Origin: Clostridia bacterium | GTDB lineage: Bacteria; Bacillota; Clostridia; Oscillospirales; CAG-272 | Length of the DNA stretch: 20,288 nt | NCBI GenBank assembly: GCA_024404435.1 | Contig: JAKSPW010000003.1 | Location: 1 to 20,288, forward strand | Reading direction: 5' to 3' | Shown: positions 5,593 through 14,285 of the stretch, in pieces | Position numbering within the stretch: position 1 is the first letter of the stretch | Layout: the number at the start of each line of letters is the position of its first letter | The notes under the pieces: model-generated | What the model was told of the DNA's origin: nothing | Seen by the model: only the letters and a program-made list of their open reading frames with translations | The model's database searches: none | Translations under genes and position numbers: made by a program

Positions 5593-6432
5593 TCAGAATA
5601 TTTTCACCGTTTCGCCGGGATCGATTTTGAAATTTCCGTGGTTGCAGTGGAAGTAAACGGGAATGAGAGTCGGGTTATAAACGTGCGTCGTGTCAGCCGT
5701 GAAGACGAGACTTCTGTACGCTTCGACGTAGTCGTGCACCTCGATGTTCGTCGCGTACCACACCTCGTCGAGGTGAGCAAGCGGCGCAAGCCTCTCTCTC
5801 ACTTCAGCGAGGCCTCCGGGCCTCTGCTCGAACTCATACGAGTGTCCCCAGACGTAGTAGAGAAGCGGTATTTCGGGCGATGACTTGAAATTCAGAAACA
5901 TCGGCGTCAGTCTGTCAAAATCGGAGTCGAAGTAGTGTGCGCTCGGTGCCCACTCGAACCATCCGTCGGACTCCGGTATGTAGAAATCCCTTGACGGGCC
6001 GACGTTTCTCGCATATGCAAAGCCGGCGAGCCGCAGCAGCTCGTGCACGTTTTTGTTTCTCCCGCCGTAAGGGTATGCGAATCCTCTGACGAGACGACCG
6101 AATACGTTTTCATGGCACCGTCTGTCCGTGATCACGTCGTGGCATGCGTCGGCGGTAGCTATCTGCCAAAGGAAGGGATGGTAAAATCCGTGGGACGCGA
6201 CCTCAAAATCGGGATTTGTATAAAACTCTTTTTTCTCTTTCGATATCTTCGGTATCACGTTTTCCTTTTCGTCGACTTCGGCAAACGACGACGCGATAAG
6301 ATTGAACGTGCATTTCATGCCGAACTCGAGGAAAAGCTTTCCGAGCGGAAGGTCCGCTTCAGCTCCGTCGTCGAAGCTGAGTGTGAAGGCTTTTGATCTG
6401 AAGCCGGGGAAGAGAAGATTTATCTGATTCAT
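5593..6432 (-). CDS. NodB-type polysaccharide deacetylase family protein, copy 2
   Basis: This 279-residue paralogue of the following gene shares most positions along its length, including SFDDG (19-23), HGFYHP (81-86, H81 and H85), RGFAYPYG, PSAHYFDSDFDRL and YATNIEVHDYVEAYRSL. All metal-binding residues are kept, so both copies should be active. The start MNQINLLFPGF is set by GGAGG five bases before the ATG and matches the N-terminus of the paralogue; the frame extends upstream to 6489, but that would run through the -10 promoter box. It lacks a signal peptide. A promoter at 6461-6489 serves both genes. Tandem duplication followed by divergence is the simplest origin. Confidence 0.88.
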   Translation of the reverse strand: MNQINLLFPGFRSKAFTLSFDDGAEADLPLGKLFLEFGMKCTFNLIASSFAEVDEKENVIPKISKEKKEFYTNPDFEVASHGFYHPFLWQIATADACHDVITDRRCHENVFGRLVRGFAYPYGGRNKNVHELLRLAGFAYARNVGPSRDFYIPESDGWFEWAPSAHYFDSDFDRLTPMFLNFKSSPEIPLLYYVWGHSYEFEQRPGGLAEVRERLAPLAHLDEVWYATNIEVHDYVEAYRSLVFTADTTHVYNPTLIPVYFHCNHGNFKIDPGETVKIF

Positions 6433-6460
6433 ATTGACCTCCTGATGTATCTTTGAATGT

Positions 6461-6489
6461 ATTATACCGCGTCTGCCGCCCGTTTTCAA
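6461..6489 (-). promoter_or_regulatory. Sigma-A promoter of deacetylase operon
   Basis: On the minus strand TTGAAA (6489-6484) and TATAAT (6466-6461) have a 17-base spacer. The -35 lies 9 bases from the -35 of the divergent HAD promoter. Confidence 0.85.
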
Positions 6490-6498
6490 GTAAAACTA

Positions 6499-6527
6499 TT
6501 GAAAAAACGGAAAGTATGTGATATACT
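6499..6527 (+). promoter_or_regulatory. Sigma-A promoter of HAD-trk unit
   Basis: TTGAAA (6499-6504) and TATACT (6522-6527) have a 17-base spacer; the expected start is near 6534, about 33 bases before the HAD start codon. Confidence 0.82.
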
Positions 6528-6540
6528 TTAGTATTATACT
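6511..6540. promoter_or_regulatory. Possible operator: paired AGTAT/ATACT palindromes
   Basis: AAAGTAT (6511-6517) and ATACTTT (6523-6529) form a perfect inverted repeat over the -10 box, and AGTAT-T-ATACT (6530-6540) is a second palindrome over the expected transcription start. This is the position of a repressor site. No regulator gene is adjacent. Confidence 0.4.
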
Positions 6541-6566
6541 GAAATAGTGTCGGCTATCGGAGAAAA

Positions 6567-7316
6567 ATGAGTAAGAAACTGTTTGCCTCGGACTACGACG
6601 GGACGTTTTACATCAGTCCCGACGGTGTGAAAAAAGAATATCTCGATGCTGTCGCGCGCTTCAGAGAAGCGGGGAATCTGTTCGGCATCATCACTGGCAG
6701 ATCGTATGACAGCGCGATGGAGATTTTCAGAAAATATTCCGATCATCTCGATTTTTTCATGTGCATGAACGGCGCGTACGCGATTGACCGGGACCGGAAC
6801 GTGATCTTCAGGTATATGGGTGACGGCTCCGTCATATATCCGATGATGAAGCTGTTTTCCGAGACGGGCTGCATTTATCTCAATTATTCCGTCGACGAGG
6901 CGACTTACGGCTTTGACGAAAAAGTACCGCTTACCGAAGAGGACGTCGCGGGAATGAAAAAGCACGACCATTTTACTCAGATCTGCACTGCTTTCTCGGA
7001 ATCGATCCTTGACGAAATGGTGGAAAAAATACGCGCTGAGTTCGGAGATAAGGTCAGCATACAGCTCAACGGATGCTGCGTCGACCTTCCGCCCTTCGGA
7101 GTGACCAAGGGAAACAGCGTACGCAGAATGGCAGAACATTTCGGCGTTTCTCCCGAAAACGTGTTTACTGCGGGAGACAATAATAACGACGTTTCGATGC
7201 TCGAGGGAAATTACGGTTACACCCTCCCGCACGGCACGGATGCTGCAAAGGCAGCGGCAAAGAAGATACTAAATAATATCGCCGAGATGATCGGCGACGT
7301 GATGAATAATCACTGA
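6567..7316 (+). CDS. HAD superfamily hydrolase (Cof-type, subfamily IIB)
   Basis: The 249-residue protein has the four HAD motifs: DYDGT (residues 9-13, nucleophile D9 and acid D11), GIITGRS (threonine 43), VTKGNSV (lysine 181) and TAGDNNNDVSML (D204 and D208). The large C2 cap between motifs II and III places it in the Cof/IIB group, cytosolic phosphatases that dephosphorylate sugar phosphates or similar small metabolites. The exact substrate cannot be read from sequence. CGGAGA stands before the ATG. The gene starts the transcription unit that continues into trkA 13 bases later, perhaps only by convenience, because no functional link to potassium uptake is known to me. Confidence 0.92.
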   Translation: MSKKLFASDYDGTFYISPDGVKKEYLDAVARFREAGNLFGIITGRSYDSAMEIFRKYSDHLDFFMCMNGAYAIDRDRNVIFRYMGDGSVIYPMMKLFSETGCIYLNYSVDEATYGFDEKVPLTEEDVAGMKKHDHFTQICTAFSESILDEMVEKIRAEFGDKVSIQLNGCCVDLPPFGVTKGNSVRRMAEHFGVSPENVFTAGDNNNDVSMLEGNYGYTLPHGTDAAKAAAKKILNNIAEMIGDVMNNH

Positions 7317-7329
7317 ACGGAGGAAAAGC

Positions 7330-8694
7330 ATGAATATTGTTGTTGTAGGATGCGGTAAGATCGGCTCAATGATCGTTTCTTCTCTCGTTTCCGAGGGACA
7401 CGAGGTCACCGTCATCGACGAAAAAGCCGACGTTATCTCTGACCTCACTAATATTTACGACGTTATGGGCGTATGCGGAGGCGGCACCGATTTTGAAGCT
7501 CTCGAAGAGGCAGGTGCCGGAGACGCAGACGTCTTCGTAGCCGTCACAGACTCCGACGAAGTCAATATGCTCAGCTGCAATATCGCTGCGAAAATGGGTG
7601 CTTCACGCACGATAGCGAGAGTAAGAAAGCCCGAGTACAACAAGGAGAAAAACCTTGCCGTCATGAAGAGCCAGCTTGGTCTTTCGATGACGATCAATCC
7701 CGAGCTTCTCGCGGCTCACGAGCTTTTCAACATCCTGAAGCTGCCGTCTGCGGTCAAACTCGAGACCTTCTCGAACAGAAACTTCGAGATGGCGGAGCTC
7801 ATCCTCAAGGCAGATTCCGGACTTTGCGGAATGCGCCTGTCCGACCTCAAGGGACGCTATAAGTCGAACTTCCTCGTATGCACCGTCACGAGAGGCGAAG
7901 AGGTCACTATCCCGACCGGTAATTTCGAGTTGAAGAACGGCGACAAGATCGGTATCATCGCAACGCATCTCGAGCTTCAGAGAACGCTTCGTGAAATGGG
8001 CTTCCTGCAGAAGCAGGCGAAAAACGTCATGATCCTCGGCGGCTCGAAGATCGGGTTTTACCTTGCCCGTATGCTCACGAGCGGCGGCAACAGCGTAAAG
8101 ATCATCGAAAAGCAGGAAAACGTCTGCGAAGAGCTCAGCCGCACACTTCCCGGTGCCGTTATCACGCACGGTGACGGCGCGAGCCAGGAGCTTCTGTTTG
8201 AAGAAGGCATCCGCTCGGTCGACGCATTCCTCGCCCTCACGGGACTCGACGAGGAAAACATCCTCATTTCGATCTTTGCGTCCTCTCAGAACGTTCCGAA
8301 GGTCATATCCAAGGTCAACAGAGACGAGATGTCCGCGATGGCTGACAGACTCGGACTCGATTGCACCGTTTCCCCGAAAAAGATCGTCTCCGATATCGTC
8401 GTCAGATACGCAAGAGCACTTCAGAACTCTTACGGAAGCAACGTCGAGACGCTTTATAAGATCGCGGACGGAAAAGCCGAAGCGCTTGAATTCAACGTGA
8501 CGGCAGAGTCCGGAGTCGCGGGGATCCCGCTTAAGGATCTGAGCCTCAAAAAGGGAATCCTGATTGCCGGCATCATTCACGAAAGACGTCCGTTCATCCC
8601 GAACGGCGACGACGAGATCTGCGCAGGCGACCGCGTGATCGTGGTTTCCGAGCAGAAGTATCTGAGCGACCTCTCCGAGATACTCGCAAAATGA
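7330..8694 (+). CDS. trkA: Trk potassium uptake regulatory subunit TrkA
   Basis: The 454-residue protein is a duplicated RCK/KTN unit: two NAD(H)-binding Rossmann halves, starting VVVGCGKIGSMI (residues 4-15) and VMILGGSKIGFYLARML (about 234-250), each followed by a TrkA-C domain (GDKIGIIA and GDRVIVVS strands). It is the cytosolic gating ring that binds nucleotides and controls the TrkH channel. The first half ends its second strand in VIDEK, with an acidic residue for ribose binding. GGAGG lies 8-10 bases before the ATG. TrkH follows after 33 bases, the usual pairing. Length and motifs are normal for TrkA. Confidence 0.96.
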   Translation: MNIVVVGCGKIGSMIVSSLVSEGHEVTVIDEKADVISDLTNIYDVMGVCGGGTDFEALEEAGAGDADVFVAVTDSDEVNMLSCNIAAKMGASRTIARVRKPEYNKEKNLAVMKSQLGLSMTINPELLAAHELFNILKLPSAVKLETFSNRNFEMAELILKADSGLCGMRLSDLKGRYKSNFLVCTVTRGEEVTIPTGNFELKNGDKIGIIATHLELQRTLREMGFLQKQAKNVMILGGSKIGFYLARMLTSGGNSVKIIEKQENVCEELSRTLPGAVITHGDGASQELLFEEGIRSVDAFLALTGLDEENILISIFASSQNVPKVISKVNRDEMSAMADRLGLDCTVSPKKIVSDIVVRYARALQNSYGSNVETLYKIADGKAEALEFNVTAESGVAGIPLKDLSLKKGILIAGIIHERRPFIPNGDDEICAGDRVIVVSEQKYLSDLSEILAK

Positions 8695-8727
8695 CGGAAG
8701 AGTATATTTCGTAAAGGAGGAATCAGC

Positions 8728-10182
<1,455 letters not shown>

Positions 10183-10189
10183 TGCCGCT

Positions 10190-11242
10190 ATGAAAAAGTA
10201 TTTTGCTTCAGTAATCGCTCTCCTGCTCGTCGCCTTACTCGTTTCCTGCGGAGCTGACGCTTCAACGGAAACTGCCTCAAGCGAAAAGAACGTGACCGAA
10301 ACGACGGCGGAGCCTGTCACTCTTCCCGAAACCGACCCGCCCGAAACCGAGCCCGAAACGACGGCCCCCGCGACCGTGACGGAGCCCGAAACGACAGAGC
10401 CGCCCGTAGTGCGCGTCTCCTCGCTTTCGCTCGACAGACTTACCGTTGAGCTCACCGTGGGAGAGTCCGAAATGCCGTGGGTGACGATGCTTCCCGAGGA
10501 CGCCGCCGACAAAACGGAGCTCTGGTCTTCCGACAACGAAGCCGTTGCCTCGGTTAATTATTACGGACTCATAACCGGCGTCGGAGAGGGCACCTGCACC
10601 GTTACGGTAAAATCAGCCGATAACGAAGAGGCGACTTCCTCCGTGACCGTGACCGTCAAGGCTCCGGAAACGGAAAAAGAGACAGAAACAACGGCTGCAC
10701 CCGCACCGAAGCCGACAGAGTCGGCAGAGCCGACCTATATCGACGGAGTGCTCGTTGTCAATAAAACGTACAGACTTCCCGAGACTTACAACCCCGGAGT
10801 CGATCCGACGGCGCGCGCGGCACTCGACGAGATGTTCGCCGCCGCCTCGAACGAGGGACTGTTCTATTGGATCGTATCCGACTTCAGGTCATACGACTTT
10901 CAGATCGAAGTATACGGCAATTACTGTGCCGAGAACGGAAAGGACGTTGCCGACACGTTCAGCGCGAGACCGGGACACTCCGAGCATCAGACGGGGCTTG
11001 CCTTCGACCTCAACAGCTGTTATCAGTCGTTCGGCGACACACCCGAGGGACAGTGGCTCGCCGCAAACTCGTGGAAATACGGCTTTATTATCCGCTACCC
11101 GGCGGGGAAGGAAGCCGTTACGGGATTCATCTACGAGCCGTGGCACGTCAGATATCTCGGACGCGACGCGGCAAAGAAAGTATACGACAGCGGCCTTTGC
11201 CTCGAAGAGTATTTTGGCATCACATCCGAATATAACTATTAA
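10190..11242 (+). CDS. BIG2-domain lipoprotein with VanY-type D,D-carboxypeptidase domain
   Basis: The 350-residue protein has a lipoprotein signal with lipobox LVSC (Cys about 20), a Thr/Glu/Pro-rich linker, a bacterial Ig-like BIG2 domain (about 82-160, with LWSSDNEAVASVNYYG and VGEGTCTVTV), a second acidic Thr/Pro linker, and a C-terminal M15B (VanY/DacB-like) peptidase domain. Zinc ligands are visible in SEHQTGLAFD (H266, D273) and EPWH (H319). It should be anchored outside the membrane and trim D-Ala-D-Ala of peptidoglycan stems. It starts 7 bases after trkH with only a weak GA-rich ribosome binding site, so translation probably depends on ribosomes leaving trkH. The terminator follows at once. 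Vancomycin resistance is not implied: there are no other van genes. Confidence 0.9.
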   Translation: MKKYFASVIALLLVALLVSCGADASTETASSEKNVTETTAEPVTLPETDPPETEPETTAPATVTEPETTEPPVVRVSSLSLDRLTVELTVGESEMPWVTMLPEDAADKTELWSSDNEAVASVNYYGLITGVGEGTCTVTVKSADNEEATSSVTVTVKAPETEKETETTAAPAPKPTESAEPTYIDGVLVVNKTYRLPETYNPGVDPTARAALDEMFAAASNEGLFYWIVSDFRSYDFQIEVYGNYCAENGKDVADTFSARPGHSEHQTGLAFDLNSCYQSFGDTPEGQWLAANSWKYGFIIRYPAGKEAVTGFIYEPWHVRYLGRDAAKKVYDSGLCLEEYFGITSEYNY

Positions 11243-11246
11243 AAAA

Positions 11247-11272
11247 ATGATCGGTCAGACCGATCATTTTTT
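11247..11272. terminator. Bidirectional terminator between convergent lipoprotein genes
   Basis: ATGATCGGT (11247-11255) and ACCGATCAT (11259-11267) pair around CAG, with A-runs before and T-runs after, so it works on both strands. The TGA stop codon of the minus-strand gene (11266-11264) lies inside the stem. Confidence 0.92.
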
Positions 11273-11878
11273 GCAGTTTTTGCACCACGAATAACCTTTT
11301 GCGATCATCGCGTCGGGGTCCGTCGTCGTGCCCTTGTTCTTTTCTTTCATCTGACTGACAGACGGACAGTCCGGGAAGTGTATCTTTTTTGTGTTCGTAT
11401 TCAGAACGTATGTGATCTCATTCCCGGGAGCGTTTTTCGTGATCTCCGTTTCGTCGGGCAAAGCGGGAGCAGTCTCTTCCGTTTCGGTTTCCGCCTCCGT
11501 TTCGGGGACCGTGCGGCTCTCTCCGGTAACCGTAACTCCGAGCTTTTCCGAAACGACCGAACCGTCTGAGGATGACGCCGTGATGTAAGTAGAACCTGCA
11601 CCGACAGCCACGACCTCGTAGCCCGCCATTCCGCTCTGTACGGAGGTAGCGCTGACCGTTGCAACCGACTCGTCACCGCTTCTGAAAATGAGATCGTTTC
11701 CGTCCACGTTCGTAAAATTAAGGTATCCCGAAATTTTAGCCGTTCCGTCGGAAATATCGAGCACTATATCGCTGTTCCTGCAAAAGACGAGACTCTTTTC
11801 GTTTTGTCTGTCTGCACCGACTGCCGCGCACGAAAAGAGCATCGGCAGAAGCAGAAGAAGTGACAATATTTTTTTCAT
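11264..11878 (-). CDS. BIG2-like lipoprotein with C-terminal Cys-rich (Ada-like) module
   Basis: The 204-residue protein has a lipoprotein signal MKKILSLLLLLPMLFSCAA (lipobox LFSC), a BIG2-like Ig domain (RSGDESVATVSA and VGAGSTYITAS), an acidic Thr/Glu linker, and a C-terminal module: YVLNTNTKKIHFPDCPSV, then QMKEKNKG, then GYSWCKNCKK. That module, with one His and three Cys placed for a metal, is common at the end of secreted clostridial proteins and resembles the Ada zinc-binding fold. Function is unknown. The frame extends to 11920, but AAAGGAG 7 bases before the ATG at 11878 and the signal peptide decide the start. It is 13 bases after the unknown ORF and last in the ppa-obg unit. Confidence 0.82.
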   Translation of the reverse strand: MKKILSLLLLLPMLFSCAAVGADRQNEKSLVFCRNSDIVLDISDGTAKISGYLNFTNVDGNDLIFRSGDESVATVSATSVQSGMAGYEVVAVGAGSTYITASSSDGSVVSEKLGVTVTGESRTVPETEAETETEETAPALPDETEITKNAPGNEITYVLNTNTKKIHFPDCPSVSQMKEKNKGTTTDPDAMIAKGYSWCKNCKK

Positions 11879-11891
11879 GCCGATGACTCCT

Positions 11892-12326
11892 TTACCTGTA
11901 GTATTTTTTCGATCCGCCACTCAATGCCTCGTGCTTTTCAACGGTGTGACGTATCTTATTTTTTACCGATTCTTTCAGCTCCGTGATCATTCTTCTTGAT
12001 TTTTCGGCGGTTCTCGTCTTTCTTTCGTGCTCGAAAACAGCATTCTCAAGAGCCCCGACGGAGACACCGCCGACGGCGACGAGACCTTCTTCGTTTTTTT
12101 CAGCATAATACGTCAAAGGCGTGTATACCGCGAAATATCTGCAGCCTGCGGACGGTTTTTCCGCTTCTTCGAGAATGCGAAGACGCTTTTCATCGGCTTC
12201 TCCGAAAGAAGACAGTATTTTTCCGCCCCTGACGCGGAAAACCGAAATATCGGAAAACAGAGCTATGCCGTATCTTTCAAGTAAACGGCATAGCTCTGTC
12301 GACTTTTTCTCAAATTGCCTGTCCAT
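11892..12326 (-). CDS. Hypothetical protein coupled to obg
   Basis: I do not recognise this 144-residue protein. Its start overlaps the obg stop as TGATG, so it is translated by termination-reinitiation. It has no signal peptide or membrane segment. The N-terminal two thirds look like a small mixed alpha/beta fold (YGIALFSDISVFRVRGG, RYFAVYTPLTYYAEKNEEGLVAVGG split over two strands), and the last 55 residues are charged and probably helical (EHERKTRTAEKSRRMITELK), ending GGSKKYYR. The basic tail might bind nucleic acid or a membrane surface; this is a guess. A perfect 15-bp inverted repeat lies in its first 25 codons. Its place after obg may point to ribosome or growth control. Confidence 0.7.
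   Translation of the reverse strand: MDRQFEKKSTELCRLLERYGIALFSDISVFRVRGGKILSSFGEADEKRLRILEEAEKPSAGCRYFAVYTPLTYYAEKNEEGLVAVGGVSVGALENAVFEHERKTRTAEKSRRMITELKESVKNKIRHTVEKHEALSGGSKKYYR
12257..12299. repeat. Perfect 15-bp inverted repeat inside the ORF after obg
   Basis: ACAGAGCTATGCCGT (12257-12271) and ACGGCATAGCTCTGT (12285-12299) are exact reverse complements 13 bases apart. In the minus-strand mRNA the hairpin begins 27 bases after the start codon and is followed by TTTTCC, a weak U-tract. It could be an intragenic attenuator, an RNA-processing site, or an inverted duplication made by template switching. Confidence 0.85.
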
Positions 12327-13639
12327 CAGTCGATAAAATCAAACTCGATGCCGCAGAAGTTGACGGTGTCACCTTCCTCGCAGCCTGCTTCACGAAGTCT
12401 GTCGATGATACCTGCCTTGATGAGCGAGCGCTCGAAGTACATGAGTGATTCCTTGTCGTCGAAGTTAACACGTCCGACGAGCTTGTCTGCCCATTCGCCC
12501 TCGACGATGAACGAAGCATCGTCTCCGCGGTGGATCGTGACGGCGTCTGCACCTGCCATTTCGTCGTTTTCCGTGACGGGAGCGGCCTCCGATTCGTAGG
12601 TCAGTACCGGAGGAAGCGTTTCGAGCACTTTAGCCGTCTCGCTTATGAGTGCCTTGAGACCGAGTCTCGCGCCCGCGGAAATATAGACAACTTTGTATCC
12701 GAGCCTTTCGGCCTCCGCTTCAAGCTCTGCAGCCTCTTCCGATATCTCGGGGATGAGAGAGAACTCGTCTTCTCCGTTGACCATGAGGTCTGCTTTGTTG
12801 GCGGCGATTATTCTCGGACGGGCGGCAAGCGTCGGGGAGAATTTTTCAAGCTCCTCGTCGATGACTCTGAAATCGTCTATCGGACGTCTGCCTTCCGTAC
12901 CGGCTGCGTCAACGACCTGAATGAGCATGCGGCATCTTTCGATGTGGCGCAGGAAGTCGTGGCCGAGTCCCGCGCCGTCTGCAGCTCCCTCGATGAGTCC
13001 GGGGATGTCGGCGGCTACGAAGCCTTTTTCACCGTCTACGGAGACGACTCCGAGTGACGGCTCGAGAGTTGTGAAATGATATTCCGCGATTTTCGGACGT
13101 GCCGACGAGATCGCCGCGAGCAGGGAAGACTTTCCTGCAGACGGCAGACCGACGAATCCGACGTCCGCGATCATCTTGAGCTCAAGAAGCACCTCTGCCT
13201 CGTCACCGGGAAGACCGCTTTTCGCGACTCGCGGTATCTGTCTCGTGGGCGTCGCAAAGTGCTTGTTGCCCCAGCCGCCTCTTCCTCCGCGGCACAGCAC
13301 GAAATCATCGTCGTCGCACATGTCCTTGATGATCCTGCCCGATTCGGGATCGCGGATGAGAGTGCCCTTCGGCACCTTGATGACGACGTCCTCTCCGTTC
13401 TTTCCGTGGAACTTCGAGCCCTCGCCGTCACCGCCGTTTTCGGCGACGAATTTTCTCTTGTATCTGAATGCAAGCAGGGTATTGATCGAACTGTCACAGC
13501 GGAAGATGACGCTGCCGCCGTTTCCGCCGTCGCCGCCGTCGGGGCCTCCCTTGGCGACGTATTTCTCACGTCTGAAGGACACGGCACCGTTTCCGCCGGC
13601 ACCCGCCTTGACGTATATTTTTATCTTGTCTATAAACAT
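12326..13639 (-). CDS. obg: GTPase Obg (CgtA)
   Basis: Obg is an essential GTPase of late 50S ribosome assembly and stress control; in Bacillus it is also needed for sporulation. The 437-residue protein has the glycine-rich Obg fold (1-157, with KYVAKGGPDGGDGGNGGSV), the G domain with GLPSAGKSS (G1, 164-172), TTLEPSLG (G2), DIPG (G3, 211-214), NKAD (G4, 281-284) and SAGARLG (G5), and the C-terminal OCT domain (from about DDASFIVEGEWADKLVGRV) found in Firmicutes. The ribosome binding site GGGAAAG is modest. It lies 11 bases after ppa and shares a base with the next ORF, so it is mid-operon. The usual rplU-rpmA neighbours are absent. Confidence 0.97.
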   Translation of the reverse strand: MFIDKIKIYVKAGAGGNGAVSFRREKYVAKGGPDGGDGGNGGSVIFRCDSSINTLLAFRYKRKFVAENGGDGEGSKFHGKNGEDVVIKVPKGTLIRDPESGRIIKDMCDDDDFVLCRGGRGGWGNKHFATPTRQIPRVAKSGLPGDEAEVLLELKMIADVGFVGLPSAGKSSLLAAISSARPKIAEYHFTTLEPSLGVVSVDGEKGFVAADIPGLIEGAADGAGLGHDFLRHIERCRMLIQVVDAAGTEGRRPIDDFRVIDEELEKFSPTLAARPRIIAANKADLMVNGEDEFSLIPEISEEAAELEAEAERLGYKVVYISAGARLGLKALISETAKVLETLPPVLTYESEAAPVTENDEMAGADAVTIHRGDDASFIVEGEWADKLVGRVNFDDKESLMYFERSLIKAGIIDRLREAGCEEGDTVNFCGIEFDFID

Positions 13640-13650
13640 TTTCTTTCCCG

Positions 13651-14181
13651 TTATTTCCCGAATTTTTCGGTATATCTTACGATAGCTTTTTTGATAATTT
13701 CCTTTGCTTTGTCGGGACCCATGAGGTCGTCGACTGCCGTATCCTTGTTTTCAAGCTGCTTGTACACCTGAAAGAAGTGCGACATTTCGTTGAAAATGTG
13801 CGCCGGAAGGTCGTAGATCGAGCGGAACATATTGTAGTTCGGGTCCGAGAAAGGGATCGCGATGACCTTTTCGTCGGGGAGCCCCGAATCTATCATGTTG
13901 ATGACTCCGATCGGATAGACCTGAACGAGAGTCATCGTGTTTATCGGCTCCGAGCAGATGACGAGCACGTCGAGCGGGTCGTTGTCCTCTGCGTAGGTGC
14001 GCGGGATAAAGCCGTAATTTGCCGGATAGTGGGTCGACGTGTAAAGAATGCGGTCGAGACGCATGATGCCCGTTTCTTTGTCGAGCTCATATTTCATTTT
14101 GCTGCCCTTTGAGATCTCGATCACGGCGGAAAAGGATTCGGGCGTGATTTTGTCCTTTCCGATATCATGCCATATGTTCAT
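13651..14181 (-). CDS. ppa: Inorganic pyrophosphatase (family I)
   Basis: The enzyme hydrolyses pyrophosphate to two phosphates in the cytosol and pulls biosynthetic reactions forward. The 176-residue protein has the family I marks: KYELDKETG, the region HYPANYGFIPRT, the signature DNDPLDVLV with its metal-binding aspartates, and DEKVIAIP. Length is normal for the bacterial form. Many Clostridia use the unrelated family II enzyme or membrane pyrophosphatases, so family I is worth noting but not rare. GAGGGG lies 6 bases before the ATG and a promoter lies at 14214-14242. It opens the ppa-obg unit. Confidence 0.96.
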   Translation of the reverse strand: MNIWHDIGKDKITPESFSAVIEISKGSKMKYELDKETGIMRLDRILYTSTHYPANYGFIPRTYAEDNDPLDVLVICSEPINTMTLVQVYPIGVINMIDSGLPDEKVIAIPFSDPNYNMFRSIYDLPAHIFNEMSHFFQVYKQLENKDTAVDDLMGPDKAKEIIKKAIVRYTEKFGK

Positions 14182-14213
14182 GCTGAGCCCCTCGTGTTAT
14201 GTCAATTTATATT

Positions 14214-14242
14214 ATTATATCACAATACCGGTCACAATACAA
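14214..14242 (-). promoter_or_regulatory. Promoter of ppa-obg unit
   Basis: On the minus strand TATAAT (14219-14214) is preceded by TGA, giving an extended -10, and TTGTAT (14242-14237) is a poor -35 at a 17-base spacing. GTATTGTG occurs twice, 12 bases apart, in and beside the spacer. There is no clear terminator between the symporter gene and this promoter. Confidence 0.7.
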
Positions 14243-14285
14243 CAATAAAATTGAAAGAGCGGTGAAAAGGCGGCAGTACCCGATA

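Noticed and set aside
5446..5883. Plus-strand frames across the deacetylase genes
   Set aside because: They are mirrored between the two paralogues because the genes opposite are duplicated; no start signals.
10190..11242. Vancomycin-resistance gene vanY
   Set aside because: The domain is VanY-type, but there are no vanRS, vanHAX or similar genes; such carboxypeptidases are common in cell-wall metabolism.
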